From contig NZ_RAWM01000028.1 in assembly GCF_003668875.1 (NCBI RefSeq), positions 1 to 64,000 on the forward strand: DNA of 64,000 nt. Direction: 5' to 3'. Below are positions 9,923 through 19,141 of the stretch, piece by piece. Position 1 is the stretch's first letter, and the number at the start of each line of letters is the position of its first letter. Source of the DNA: Corallococcus interemptor (GTDB lineage: Bacteria > Myxococcota > Myxococcia > Myxococcales > Myxococcaceae). The notes under the pieces were generated by a model. It was not told the DNA's origin. It made no database searches and worked only from the letters and a program-made list of their open reading frames with translations. The position numbers were made by a program, and so were the translations under genes.

Positions 9923-11350
9923 ATGTTCCGTTTCAGGCTCGGGAGCGTCCCCGTCCACATCCACACGAGTCACCTGCTCTTCTCCGCGGTGTTCGCCTAC
10001 CAGTCCCTGCCTGTGCCGGGGCGGCACTCGGGTGCCGGGTGGCTGGGGGACCAGCTGGCCGACCGCGCGGCGCCCGGGCACATGGGCGCGGTGGCGGCCT
10101 ACGTGCTGGCGTGGATGTTCATCATCTTCGTGTCCGTGCTCGTCCATGAGATGGGGCACGCGGTGGCCTTCCGCTTCTTCGGCTACCGCCCCAGCGTGGA
10201 CCTGGTGTTCATGGGCGGCGTCACCCGGCCCAACACGGACGCGCCCCTGCCCTGGCACAAGGACGTGGTGAGCAGCTTCGCGGGGCCGCTGGCGGGGCTG
10301 ACGCTGGGCGTCCTGTGCTGGGCGGTGCTGATGCAGGTGCGGGGCCGCTCGGAAGTCGCCGACTTCTTCCTGGGCAACTTCTTCTTCGCCAACATGGTGT
10401 GGGCGGTGCTGAACCTGCTGCCGGTGCCTCCCCTGGATGGCGGGCACATCAGCACGGCGCTGGCGACGCGGATGTTCGGGCGGCGGGGCTTCATCGTGTC
10501 GCACGTGCTGGCGCTGGGGCTGTGCGTGGGCGTGGTGCTGCTCAGCATCAAGAGCGGGGCCCTGTTCATGGGCATCCTCTTCGCCATGTTCGGCTACCAG
10601 GCCTTCCGCGTGCTGGCGGACGTGATGCGCGCGCGCAGCGAGGCGAAGGAGGAGGAGGGGCCCAACGCCCAGGGTCTGCGCGAGGCGCAGCAGGCCCTGC
10701 GCGAGGACCGGCTGGACGACGCGTGGCGGCTGGGCAACCGGGTGCTGGAGACGGAGGGGCTGTCCGCGGGGCTCATCAGCCGGACCCATTACCTGCTGGG
10801 CTGGGTGGCGCTGAAGCAGGGCCACGGGCGGCCCGCGCTGGACCACTTCTCCCAGGTGCAGGGCCAGCCGGTGGAGATGCACGCGGTGGCGGCGGCGTTC
10901 TCCCTGGTGGGCGACGACGCCCGCGCGGTGGGCTACTGGAAGCAGGCGTGGGGTGAGTCGCAGGACCGCACCGTGATGCACGAGTACGCGGGCGCGCTCA
11001 TCCGGCTGGGCCAGGTGAACGAGGCCCTGCGGCTGCCCGGCGTGGACCCGGCGTCCGCGTTCCGGTGCGCGGAGCGGGCGCTGTTCATCCGGGGCGCCTA
11101 TTCGGAGGCCGCGGCGGTGGGCGAGGCGGCCCTGAAGCACGCCCCGGACCCGGGCATCGCGTACGACGCGGCGTGCGCCTTCGCTCGCGCGGGCAATGTG
11201 ACGGACTCGGTGCGGCTGCTCCAGCGGGCGGAGGAGCTGGGCTTCCAGGACGCGGCCTATGCCGCCTCCGACGAGGACCTGGCGCACCTGCACGGCCACC
11301 CCGCCTTCGAGGCGTGGCTGGCGCGGCTGCGGCCGGCGGCGTCCACCTGA
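9923..11350 (+). CDS. Site-2-protease-family (M50) metalloprotease with TPR tail
   Basis: The 475-residue membrane protein has an N-terminal M50 core. HEMGH (H75, E76, H79) sits in a membrane helix, and the third ligand motif NLLPVPPLDGGH follows near residue 160. Several hydrophobic helices fill residues 15-235. The remaining half is soluble and made of alanine-rich helical repeats that read as TPRs (about 240-470). Site-2 proteases cut membrane-bound anti-sigma factors and similar targets; here the TPR tail may choose substrates. Downstream lies an ECF sigma/anti-sigma pair in the same direction, about 77 bases away, which makes the anti-sigma an attractive but unproven substrate. Confidence 0.85.
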   Translation: MFRFRLGSVPVHIHTSHLLFSAVFAYQSLPVPGRHSGAGWLGDQLADRAAPGHMGAVAAYVLAWMFIIFVSVLVHEMGHAVAFRFFGYRPSVDLVFMGGVTRPNTDAPLPWHKDVVSSFAGPLAGLTLGVLCWAVLMQVRGRSEVADFFLGNFFFANMVWAVLNLLPVPPLDGGHISTALATRMFGRRGFIVSHVLALGLCVGVVLLSIKSGALFMGILFAMFGYQAFRVLADVMRARSEAKEEEGPNAQGLREAQQALREDRLDDAWRLGNRVLETEGLSAGLISRTHYLLGWVALKQGHGRPALDHFSQVQGQPVEMHAVAAAFSLVGDDARAVGYWKQAWGESQDRTVMHEYAGALIRLGQVNEALRLPGVDPASAFRCAERALFIRGAYSEAAAVGEAALKHAPDPGIAYDAACAFARAGNVTDSVRLLQRAEELGFQDAAYAASDEDLAHLHGHPAFEAWLARLRPAAST

Positions 11351-11427
11351 TAGAAGTCCGGGCCCGACCCGTGAGCCCTTCGTCCCCTCCCGTGAAACCG
11401 TCCGCCGCGCCCGTGCGTACCGGGGAC

Positions 11428-12000
11428 ATGCCGGCATCATCAGGAGTTTCCGGCGACTCGGACGAGGGGCTGATGGAGCGGTTCTGCCAGGGAGACGCGC
11501 AGGCGTTCGACGCGCTCTTCCAGCGGTATGCGCGCCCCGTGCAGGGCTACCTGGCGCGCCTCACCGGCAGCCCCGCCACCGCCGAGGACCTGGCGCAGCT
11601 CACCTTCCTGTCCCTGGTGCGCGCGCGCGGCCGCTATCAGGCCGGCGCCCGCGTCCGTCCGTGGCTGTACGCCATCGCCACCAACGCCGCGCGGGACCAT
11701 GCGCGCCGCCACCGCCGGCCGGAGGACCTCACGCCGGAGGGCGAATTGCCCCTCACCGCCGTGGCGGACACGCCGGAGCCGCGCGACGCGGGCCTGGAGC
11801 GCGCGGTGCAGCGCGCCCTGGCGCAGCTTCCCGAAGGCCAGCGGCTGCCCATCCTCATGCACCGCTTCGAGGGCATGGGCTTCGCTGAAATCGCAGAGGC
11901 CCTGGGCCTCACCGAGAGCGCGGTGAAGGTCCGCGCCCACCGGGGCTACGCGCGGCTGCGTGAGCTGCTCGCCCCCCTTCAAGAGGAGACGTCGCGATGA
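11428..12000 (+). CDS. ECF-type RNA polymerase sigma factor
   Basis: The 190-residue protein has sigma-70 region 2 (FDALFQRYARPVQGYLARL, AEDLAQLTFLSLVRARGRY, RPWLYAIATNAARDHARR) and region 4 (LAQLPEGQRLPILMHRFEG, GFAEIAEALGLTESAVKVR). Both are characteristic of extracytoplasmic-function sigma factors. The ATG at 11428, preceded by GGGG, is preferred, and a GTG at 11371 would add 19 residues. Its stop overlaps the start of the anti-sigma gene as ATGA, so the two are translationally coupled. Confidence 0.9.
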   Translation: MPASSGVSGDSDEGLMERFCQGDAQAFDALFQRYARPVQGYLARLTGSPATAEDLAQLTFLSLVRARGRYQAGARVRPWLYAIATNAARDHARRHRRPEDLTPEGELPLTAVADTPEPRDAGLERAVQRALAQLPEGQRLPILMHRFEGMGFAEIAEALGLTESAVKVRAHRGYARLRELLAPLQEETSR

Positions 12001-12779
12001 CGCCCGAGTGCGAACGCGTCCTGGACTGCATGGACGGCCCGTTGCCCGCGGACCTGGCGTCGCACGCGGCCGGGTGCGCGGACTGCCGCGCGCTCCTGGA
12101 GGGCTTCCAGGTCCTGGCGCCCCCCGCCTCCGCGCCGCCCCCCGCCCCCATCAATGAAGCGAAGCTGGAGGAGACGCGGCGCCAGTCGCTGACGGAGCTG
12201 GCCGCCCAGCCCCTGCCCACGCCGTGGTGGAGGGAGGTGGCGGTGCTCCTGGCCACCTACCTGGGCGTGGGCGTGGTGGGCCTGCTCGTGGTGGGCCGGC
12301 ACGGGATGCTGCTCAACTCCGCGTCGCCGTTCGCCGTGGCGCTGGTGGCGCTGCTCATCGTCGTCAGCGTGGGCGGCGGCGCCCTGGTGGCCCTGGCCCC
12401 CAGGCAGCGCACCTGGCCCCTCTCACTGGTGGCCGTGGGCGCGCTCGCCGTGGCGCTGGCGCAGGTGTTCGGGCGCTCGGGGGTGCAGGTTCGGCCGTTC
12501 CTCGCGGGCACCCTGGGGTGCATGGGCGCGGAGGTGGCGCTGTCGGTGGTGCCGCTGGCCCTGGTGCTCGTGCTGCTGTGCCGCTCCGCCTTCCAGCCCG
12601 TGCGGGCGCTGGCGGCGGGGCTGTCCTCCGCGGGGGTGAGCCTGCTGGTGCTGCACGTGCACTGTCCGGACGGCTCCGCGGGTCACCTGATGCTGGGCCA
12701 CGTGCTGCCGTGGTTCGCGCTGGCGGGCGTGGCGGTGCTCGTCCGCTCACGCCTGCCGTCCCGCTCCTACGCGCCCTGA
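11997..12779 (+). CDS. Membrane anti-sigma factor
   Basis: The 260-residue protein begins with a short cytosolic domain carrying the zinc-associated anti-sigma signature H...CADC (HAAGCADC, about residues 22-29). Six hydrophobic segments then fill residues about 80-255. The start overlaps the sigma stop (ATGA), the usual layout of a sigma factor and its inhibitor. The multi-spanning C-terminal part recalls DUF1109/NrsF-type anti-sigma factors rather than single-pass ones. By analogy it would hold the sigma factor at the membrane until an envelope signal arrives. The signal is unknown. Confidence 0.78.
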   Translation: MTPECERVLDCMDGPLPADLASHAAGCADCRALLEGFQVLAPPASAPPPAPINEAKLEETRRQSLTELAAQPLPTPWWREVAVLLATYLGVGVVGLLVVGRHGMLLNSASPFAVALVALLIVVSVGGGALVALAPRQRTWPLSLVAVGALAVALAQVFGRSGVQVRPFLAGTLGCMGAEVALSVVPLALVLVLLCRSAFQPVRALAAGLSSAGVSLLVLHVHCPDGSAGHLMLGHVLPWFALAGVAVLVRSRLPSRSYAP

Positions 12780-12793
12780 AGGGCTCTGGCGCC

Positions 12794-13234
12794 TTACTGG
12801 AGCCGCGACAGCGCTTCCTGGGGGAAGGCGCGCGCGTCCACCTTCGCGTGCCACTCCTTGATGCGGCCGTCCGGCCCGATGACCACGCCCACGCGGCGCG
12901 CGTTGGGGGCCGAGGCGTCATCCGCGGCCCCGTAGGCCAGCCCCACCTTGCGGTCCACGTCGCACAGGAGCGGGAAGTTGAAGCCGAACTTCTGGGAGAA
13001 GGCCTGGTTCTCCGCCGGCGTGTCGAAGCTGATGCCCAGGATGACGGTGCCCTTGGCCTCGTACTGGGTCTTGTGGTCGCGGAAGGAGCAGCCCTCCGCG
13101 GTGCATCCGGGGGTGTCCGCCTTCGGGTAGAACCAGAGCACCACGTTCTTGCCCCGGTAGTCCGACAGCCGGTGCGTCTTCCCCTCCGAGTCCTGCACGG
13201 TGAACTCCGGCGCCACGTCTCCCTGCTTGAGCAT
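12794..13234 (-). CDS. bcp: Thioredoxin-dependent peroxiredoxin (BCP type)
   Basis: The 146-residue thiol peroxidase has the N-terminus LKQGDVAPEFTVQDSEGK and a YPKADTPGCTAEGCSFRD active site. The first cysteine is peroxidatic and the second, five residues on, is resolving, as in E. coli BCP. It reduces hydroperoxides using thioredoxin. The start is set at 13234 by GGAGG eight bases upstream. An ATG six codons earlier overlaps that site and is less likely. It is convergent with the anti-sigma gene (14 bases between stops) and divergent from the CLC gene. Confidence 0.94.
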   Translation of the reverse strand: MLKQGDVAPEFTVQDSEGKTHRLSDYRGKNVVLWFYPKADTPGCTAEGCSFRDHKTQYEAKGTVILGISFDTPAENQAFSQKFGFNFPLLCDVDRKVGLAYGAADDASAPNARRVGVVIGPDGRIKEWHAKVDARAFPQEALSRLQ

Positions 13235-13411
13235 GTGCGATGCCTCCTTCATGGGGTGGAAACCGGGGGCGTCGTAGCACGCTCCCGGTGCGTGCGGCCG
13301 AGCAGCGCTCGGACGATGTGTGGAGTGGAGTGCAGCCGGACGGCGCCCGGGTGTGGACAGCTTCAAGAGGCTTGAAACCCACCGGCCACCTCCGTTTAGT
13401 AGGTGCACCAA

Positions 13412-15523
13412 ATGAACACCTCCGACGAACCTCCGCCTGCTTCATCGCAGCGGATGGCCGCGCTCACGCTCTGGGCGCGGCAGCACCTTTCCCGTCTCAT
13501 CTACTTCCTGCTGGGCGCGTCCAACCGCATCCGCCTGCCGACCCCCTCGGTGTTGCCCATCGCGGGCGCGGTGGTGGGGCTCTACAGCGGTCTGGCCGCA
13601 GGCATCTTCTCCAACCTCATTGGCGTGATGAGCGGCATCACGTTCAGCGCCGCGGAGCTGGCGGCGGCGCTGAAGCCGCAGCGGCTGCGCACGTTGATGG
13701 AGTCGCTCGCCTCCGCGCGCTGGCACCTGGAATACGCGCTGGTGGGCGTGCCGCTGGCGCTGGGCGCGCTCCTGCTGGCGCGGGTGATTGACCCGGGCGG
13801 CCCTCGTGACGAGGTGAAGCGCCGGCTGCGCCTCTTGGCCCTGCTGACGCTGGGCGCGCTGTCGCTCTACTACCCGCTCGTGGGCCTGGCGGCCGTGAAC
13901 GCCGTGTTCGGCCACGCGCACAACCTGGCTTCCGCGCTGCCGCACCTGCCCTGGTGGCTCATCCTGATCGCGCCCACGGTGGGCGGCCTGGCGGTGGGGC
14001 GGCTTTTGCGTGACCGGCCGGAGACGCACGGCCACGGCCTTCCGGAGGTGGTGCGCGCGGTGAAGAGCGGCGCCAACGTGGTGCCGGCGGACCGGGGGTT
14101 GCTCAAGCTGATTGCGTCCGCCATCACCATTGGCAGCGGCGGCTCCGCGGGCCGCGAGGGCCCCATCGTCTATGGCGGCGCGGCGTTCGCGTCCAGCGTG
14201 GGGCGGGTGCTGGGCTTCAGCCGCAAGGAGCTGTCCATCCTGCTGGCGTGCGGCGCGGGCGCGGGCATCTCCGCGTCCTTCAACGCCCCCATCGCGGGCG
14301 CGGTGTTCGCGATGGAGATCATCCTGCGCGAGTTCGAGCTGCGGGTGTTCTCCCCCATCATCCTGGCGAGCGTGGCGGGCACGCTGGTGAGCCGCGGCGT
14401 GCTGGACGAAGCGCCCCTGCTCAACCGGGTGAACTACGAGCTGGTCAGCGGCTCGGAGGTGTTCGCGTACGCGGCGCTGGGCATCGGGTGCGGGCTGCTG
14501 GCGTTCGCGTTCGTGAAGCTGCTGCACGGGGTGGAGCACTTCTTCCATGGCGGCATGGGCGGGAAGCTGTCCCCGTGGCTGGGCAAGAAGCCGCTGCCGG
14601 TGCGCGCGGCGCTGGGCGGCCTGTGCACGGGCGTGCTCGTGTTCCTGAGCCCCACGGTGTGGGGCAGCGGCAACGACTACATCAACCTGGCGGCGGCCGG
14701 GCAGCTGCCCTTCTTCTTCCTGCTGACGGCGTGCGTGCTGAAGCTCGTGGCCACGGCGCTCACCATCGGCTCGGGCGGTTCAGGCGGCACGTTCTTCCCG
14801 GCGGCGCTGATTGGCGCCATGGCGGGCGGCGCGTTCGGCACGCTGGTGCACTACTTCTTCCCGCATGCCACGGGCCCCAGCGGCGCGTACGCCATCGTGG
14901 GCATGGGCGGCGCGGTGGCGGCGCTCACGCGCGGTCCGCTCACCGGCATGATGATGCTGTACGAGCTGAGCGGCAGCCACGAAATCATCCTGCCGCTGAT
15001 GGTGACGTGCACCATCGCGTCCGCGGTGTGCCACTTCCTCACGGAGCGCACGGCGCCCAAGGTGCAGAGCGACGAGGACCTGCTGGCGGCCACGCACGTG
15101 CGGGCCCTGATGACGGAGGTGCCGGCGGTGTCCGCGGGCACGCCGCTGCGCGCGCTGACGGACCAGCTGCTCACGGCCGAGGCCGGCACGCTGCCGGTGC
15201 TGGACACGCAGGGCAACCTCTACGGCACGGTGCACGTCGAGCAGCTGCGCGAGGTGTGGCGCGACGAGTCCATGTACCCGCTGCTGGTGGCCAGCGACCT
15301 GGCGCGCAAGCTGCCCGCGCTGGCGCCGGACTCGGACCTGGCGCATGCGCTCCAGGTGATGGACCTGGAGGACGTGGACGCGCTGCCGGTGGCGCCCGTG
15401 CTGGGGCTGTCCCCCTGCGGGCTCATCACCCGCGCCGCCGTCCGGCGCTTCCTCTTCGCGCAGCACACGCGCGCGCACAACACGGGGAACTACCCCGTCA
15501 CGCCCACGGAGGCGACGCACTGA
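13412..15523 (+). CDS. CLC-family chloride channel/transporter with CBS domains
   Basis: The 703-residue membrane protein shows the CLC signatures: GSGGSAGREGPIVYGG (the GREGP anion-pathway motif), GAGISASFNAPIAGAVFAME and TIGSGGSGGTFFPAALIGA. About ten or more hydrophobic helices fill residues 20-540, followed by two CBS domains (about 560-690) that usually bind adenine nucleotides. The glutamate in GREGP is the gating residue and favours Cl-/H+ exchange. The ATG at 13412 with AGG eight bases upstream is used; a GTG three codons earlier is possible. It may serve acid or anion homeostasis. Confidence 0.93.
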   Translation: MNTSDEPPPASSQRMAALTLWARQHLSRLIYFLLGASNRIRLPTPSVLPIAGAVVGLYSGLAAGIFSNLIGVMSGITFSAAELAAALKPQRLRTLMESLASARWHLEYALVGVPLALGALLLARVIDPGGPRDEVKRRLRLLALLTLGALSLYYPLVGLAAVNAVFGHAHNLASALPHLPWWLILIAPTVGGLAVGRLLRDRPETHGHGLPEVVRAVKSGANVVPADRGLLKLIASAITIGSGGSAGREGPIVYGGAAFASSVGRVLGFSRKELSILLACGAGAGISASFNAPIAGAVFAMEIILREFELRVFSPIILASVAGTLVSRGVLDEAPLLNRVNYELVSGSEVFAYAALGIGCGLLAFAFVKLLHGVEHFFHGGMGGKLSPWLGKKPLPVRAALGGLCTGVLVFLSPTVWGSGNDYINLAAAGQLPFFFLLTACVLKLVATALTIGSGGSGGTFFPAALIGAMAGGAFGTLVHYFFPHATGPSGAYAIVGMGGAVAALTRGPLTGMMMLYELSGSHEIILPLMVTCTIASAVCHFLTERTAPKVQSDEDLLAATHVRALMTEVPAVSAGTPLRALTDQLLTAEAGTLPVLDTQGNLYGTVHVEQLREVWRDESMYPLLVASDLARKLPALAPDSDLAHALQVMDLEDVDALPVAPVLGLSPCGLITRAAVRRFLFAQHTRAHNTGNYPVTPTEATH

Positions 15524-15580
15524 ACCCCCGGGAGGGCTGGGCCTGTCAGGAAACCCGGGGAGCGGGCATCCTTGGGCGCC

Positions 15581-18500
15581 ATGTCCGACCCCGCCCTGTC
15601 CTCCCTGCGCGCCGAGCTGTCCTCCACGTTCCACGATGCCCGGGTGCGGCGGATGGTGGACCTGGGACGCAGGGCCCGGACGGACCCGCAGGCGCAGGCG
15701 CTGCTGGACGCGCTGGCCCGGGGGGACGCCTCCGAGCGGCGGCTGGCCCTGGCGGCCCAGTTCACGCGCCGGGATGGCGCGGCGGTGCTGAAGGCCACCG
15801 CGGACGAGTCCTTCCGCGTGCGCGCGCTGGCCTTCGAGCTGGTGTCGCTGGCCTGTGACGACGCGCAGGCGCTGGAGGCGCTGCGCATGGCGCACGGGAT
15901 GCGCCGCGAGCAGACCGTCATCCACCAGCTGCGCAAGCGCAAGCGGCACGCCGTCATCGACGCGTTCCTGGACGGGCTGGCGGCGCGAGGTGAGCACGTC
16001 ACCTTCGCGGACACGGTGCCCCTGGCCACCGAGGCCAGCCTGCGCCGGCACCTGGCCCGGGCGATGGAGCGCCCCAGCCAGCGGTTCTGGGCACGGCTGG
16101 CGCGGCATGCGCCCCAGGTGCTGGGCGAGGTGCTGCTGGAGCAGCTGCGCTCGGTGAAGGGCGAGCCGGACCCCGTCACGCGGCAGCACCTGGCCTGGGG
16201 CATGGGGTGGCTGGCGGAGCGGGCGCCGGACCTCGCGGAGTCGCTGCTGGCCGTGCTGCTGGAGCGGGGCATCCCGCCGGACGAATACGCCTTGCGGACG
16301 CTGGCGCGGCATCGCCCCGTGCGGCTGGTGGCGCTCGTGCGGCGGCATCCCCCCGCGTTCCTCCCGCACCTGCTGTTCGCGAAGTCCCTGGCGGCGCTGG
16401 ATGCCGAAACCCTGACGTGGGCCGTCCTGCGCGACCCGACGCTGCTGGGCCGCGCGGAGGACGCGCTGAAGGAGCTGACGGAGCCGCTGCGCCAGACGCT
16501 CACCGAGGCCTGGGCCACGTCCGTGGAGCGCGCGCCCGCGTGGGGCACGCCGCTCATCGCCCGCATCGCGGACCCGGCCCTGCGCGAGAGTGTCTACTCG
16601 CGCTGGACCGTGGGGGCCCGCACCAGCGACGGCGTCATCGCTCCGGAGTACGTGCGGCACCTGCCGGTGGACCTGCGCGAGCGTGAGGCGCGCCGGCACC
16701 TGCACGAGGTGGTGCAGCTGGGCACCCGCGCCGAGAAGCGCATCGCCTATGCGCGCTTCCTGCCCTGGGATGAGGCGCTGGGCGTGCTGAAGGGCGCGCT
16801 GGGTCACCCGGACGCGGCCATGCGCGGCGAGGGACTGGGCGCCCTGCTGGCGCTGCCCGGCCTGCGCCCGGACGAGCCCGCGTGGGTGGCGCCCGCGCTG
16901 GCGGCGGTGCTGGCCCGGAAGAACGAACAGGACCCGGTGCGCGGGGTGATGCTGCAGGCGCTGGCCTCGTGGCCCCGGCGCATGTGGCGCGCCGAGCACA
17001 CCGAGGCCCTGGGGCGGATGCTGCGCGACGCGCTGGACGCGGCGGACCTGTCCATGGCGACGGCGCAGTCCGCGGAGCGGCTGCTGGTGCGGGCCTTCGG
17101 CGCGGATCCCGCGTGGGGCGCGCAGTGGCTGGGCACCTTCCTCAAGGAGCGCGGGAGCATCCAGGACGGCGGGCTGGGCCACCGGTTGACGGACGACGAG
17201 GTGCGCCGGGCCGCGCCGTACCTGCTGGCGCTGGCGAAGAGCTGGGCGGAGCGTGAGCGCGGCGGTCCCCTGCTCCAGCTGGCGGCGAGCCTGGGCAAGC
17301 GCGCGGCGCTGGTGCCGGGCCTGCCGGACTGGCTCGTCTCCGTGCGCGACACGGGGCCGGACAAGCGGCTGGCGCTGGCGCTGACCCAGTGGCTGTCGCG
17401 CGAGGACCGGCCGCGCTTCGAGTCCACGCTCGCGGCCACGCTGCGCCGCTGGCGGGACCGGGGCTGGGACGAGGAGGTCGTGGCGCTGGCGCATACGGAG
17501 AAGCGCGGGCTGCCCCTGCACCGGGAGCTGGTGGAGGAGCTGGAGCGCGTGGCGCTGCGGCTGGGCAAGCCGTCCGGCAACGCGCTGTGGGTGCTGCGCT
17601 ACCGCGCGGTGAAGGACTTCGACCGCATCCTCCCCGCCCTGCTCAAGAAGGACGAGAGCGCCATCGCCATCCCCGTGGTGCGCGAGTTCCTGCACCGGCG
17701 CCGGCAGGACCTGCTGGCGCCGTACCTGAACGCGCCGGTCATCACCGGCCAGTTCGCCACGGGGGCGACGCATTGGATCTTGCCGTTCGACTCGGGGTTC
17801 TTCCGGTGGACGCCGGAACAGAACGGGGCGTATGCGCGCGCGCTCGCGCGGCTGTGCGAGGACCTGGAGCGGGACACGCCCACGCTGCTGGCGGCGGTGA
17901 CGCGGATGGCGGCGCTGGACTGGGCGCCCATGGACGCGCTGCTCGCGCTGGCGAACGACAAGCGGCCCGCGGTGCAGGAGCGGGCCCTGCGGGTGATGGC
18001 GCGGTGCGACCAGGGCCAGGGCGTGCCCACGCTGCTCGCGGCCCTGGAGGATTCGCGCGCGCGCATCGCCATCTACGGCCTGCGGCGCGCGTTCAACGGC
18101 ATGCCCGTCACGCGGGTGCTGTCGCTGCTGGCGGAGGTGCCGCTGACCAAGGTCACGGTGGCCAAGGAGGTGGTGCGCCTGCTGGGCGAGCTGCGCTCGG
18201 ACGCGGGCTATGAGCGGCTGCTGGAGCTGGACGCGAAGCCGCTGCACCGCGACGTGCGCATCGCGCTGTTGCGCGCGCTGTGGGACCACCTGGACCGCGA
18301 GCCCACGTGGGCGGTGTTCGAGCGCGCCGTCGCCGGCGAGGACGCCATCATGGCGTCGCGCGTGGGGGACATCCCCGCGGACCGGCTGACGGAGGCGCTG
18401 GACGCGCGGCTGTCCGCGCTGCTCGCGAAGGTGCTGGCGCGGCCGGAGCCGGATGCGCGCATCGACCTGCTGCGGCGCGCGATGTGGCTGTCCGTGAAGG

Positions 18501-19138
18501 ACCGGGAGCGGGTGTTCCTCTCCGCCTGTGGCGCGCGGCTGGCCTCGCCCTATGACGACGAGGTGCGCGCGGCGATGGGGGCCCTGGTGTACCGGACCGA
18601 CGAGCGCGACGTGCCGCTGTTCGAGCGGATGCTGGAGGCGGTGGCGCCGGACCGGCGCGCGCTGAGCATCGCGATGGATGCGCTGCTGCAGCCGCGGCGG
18701 CAGATGCGGCCCGTGCCCCTGCAGGCGGTGCATGGACTGGTGACGGGGGGGCTGCTCACGAAGGACCCGTGCCTGGCGACGCTGCGCGTGCGCTGCGCGG
18801 CGGTGGCCCTGGCGCCGCCTGACTTCGCGCTCCACCTGGACGCGATGGGACAGCAGGGCTGGCTGCACGCGGACGCGCTGATGGCGGCCCAGGTGGCGGT
18901 GTCGAACCTGCCGGTGGAGGCGCTGGAGGAGGTGGGCTCGCACCTGGCGCACAGCCCCAGTCCGGAGGCGCGGCGTGTGGCCCTGCACTGCCTGGTGCGC
19001 GACGCGGCGGATGGACGTGGCTGGACGGAGAACCGGCTGGAGGCGCTCGCCATGTTCCAGCGGGATGACTCACCGCTGGTGGCCGGCGCCGCGCAGTTCG
19101 TGTTCCCGCCCCGGGAGATGGTGAAGCCCCAGGAGTGA
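15581..19138 (+). CDS. Very large HEAT-like repeat protein of unknown function
   Basis: The 1185-residue protein has no signal peptide or membrane segment. It is built almost wholly of leucine/alanine/arginine-rich amphipathic helices in pairs of about 30-35 residues, which reads as an alpha-solenoid of HEAT type. Examples are LALANDKRPAVQERALRVMA and nearby repeats around residues 785-850. I recognise no catalytic motif. The ATG at 15581 is chosen over a TTG three codons earlier. It lies 57 bases after the CLC gene in the same direction and may be co-transcribed. It is probably a scaffold, but no partner can be named. Confidence 0.75.
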   Translation: MSDPALSSLRAELSSTFHDARVRRMVDLGRRARTDPQAQALLDALARGDASERRLALAAQFTRRDGAAVLKATADESFRVRALAFELVSLACDDAQALEALRMAHGMRREQTVIHQLRKRKRHAVIDAFLDGLAARGEHVTFADTVPLATEASLRRHLARAMERPSQRFWARLARHAPQVLGEVLLEQLRSVKGEPDPVTRQHLAWGMGWLAERAPDLAESLLAVLLERGIPPDEYALRTLARHRPVRLVALVRRHPPAFLPHLLFAKSLAALDAETLTWAVLRDPTLLGRAEDALKELTEPLRQTLTEAWATSVERAPAWGTPLIARIADPALRESVYSRWTVGARTSDGVIAPEYVRHLPVDLREREARRHLHEVVQLGTRAEKRIAYARFLPWDEALGVLKGALGHPDAAMRGEGLGALLALPGLRPDEPAWVAPALAAVLARKNEQDPVRGVMLQALASWPRRMWRAEHTEALGRMLRDALDAADLSMATAQSAERLLVRAFGADPAWGAQWLGTFLKERGSIQDGGLGHRLTDDEVRRAAPYLLALAKSWAERERGGPLLQLAASLGKRAALVPGLPDWLVSVRDTGPDKRLALALTQWLSREDRPRFESTLAATLRRWRDRGWDEEVVALAHTEKRGLPLHRELVEELERVALRLGKPSGNALWVLRYRAVKDFDRILPALLKKDESAIAIPVVREFLHRRRQDLLAPYLNAPVITGQFATGATHWILPFDSGFFRWTPEQNGAYARALARLCEDLERDTPTLLAAVTRMAALDWAPMDALLALANDKRPAVQERALRVMARCDQGQGVPTLLAALEDSRARIAIYGLRRAFNGMPVTRVLSLLAEVPLTKVTVAKEVVRLLGELRSDAGYERLLELDAKPLHRDVRIALLRALWDHLDREPTWAVFERAVAGEDAIMASRVGDIPADRLTEALDARLSALLAKVLARPEPDARIDLLRRAMWLSVKDRERVFLSACGARLASPYDDEVRAAMGALVYRTDERDVPLFERMLEAVAPDRRALSIAMDALLQPRRQMRPVPLQAVHGLVTGGLLTKDPCLATLRVRCAAVALAPPDFALHLDAMGQQGWLHADALMAAQVAVSNLPVEALEEVGSHLAHSPSPEARRVALHCLVRDAADGRGWTENRLEALAMFQRDDSPLVAGAAQFVFPPREMVKPQE

Positions 19139-19141
19139 CGC

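Noticed and set aside
13235-13252. Earlier ATG (MKEASH) as the bcp start
   Set aside because: It overlaps the GGAGG that serves the ATG at 13234, and family members begin at the LKxGDxAPxF segment.
14780-18988. Very long open frame on the minus strand (about 1400 codons) opposite the CLC and HEAT-like genes
   Set aside because: High GC removes stop codons from antisense frames; its translation is Arg/His/Gln-rich without any fold or leader, while the plus-strand genes have clear motifs.
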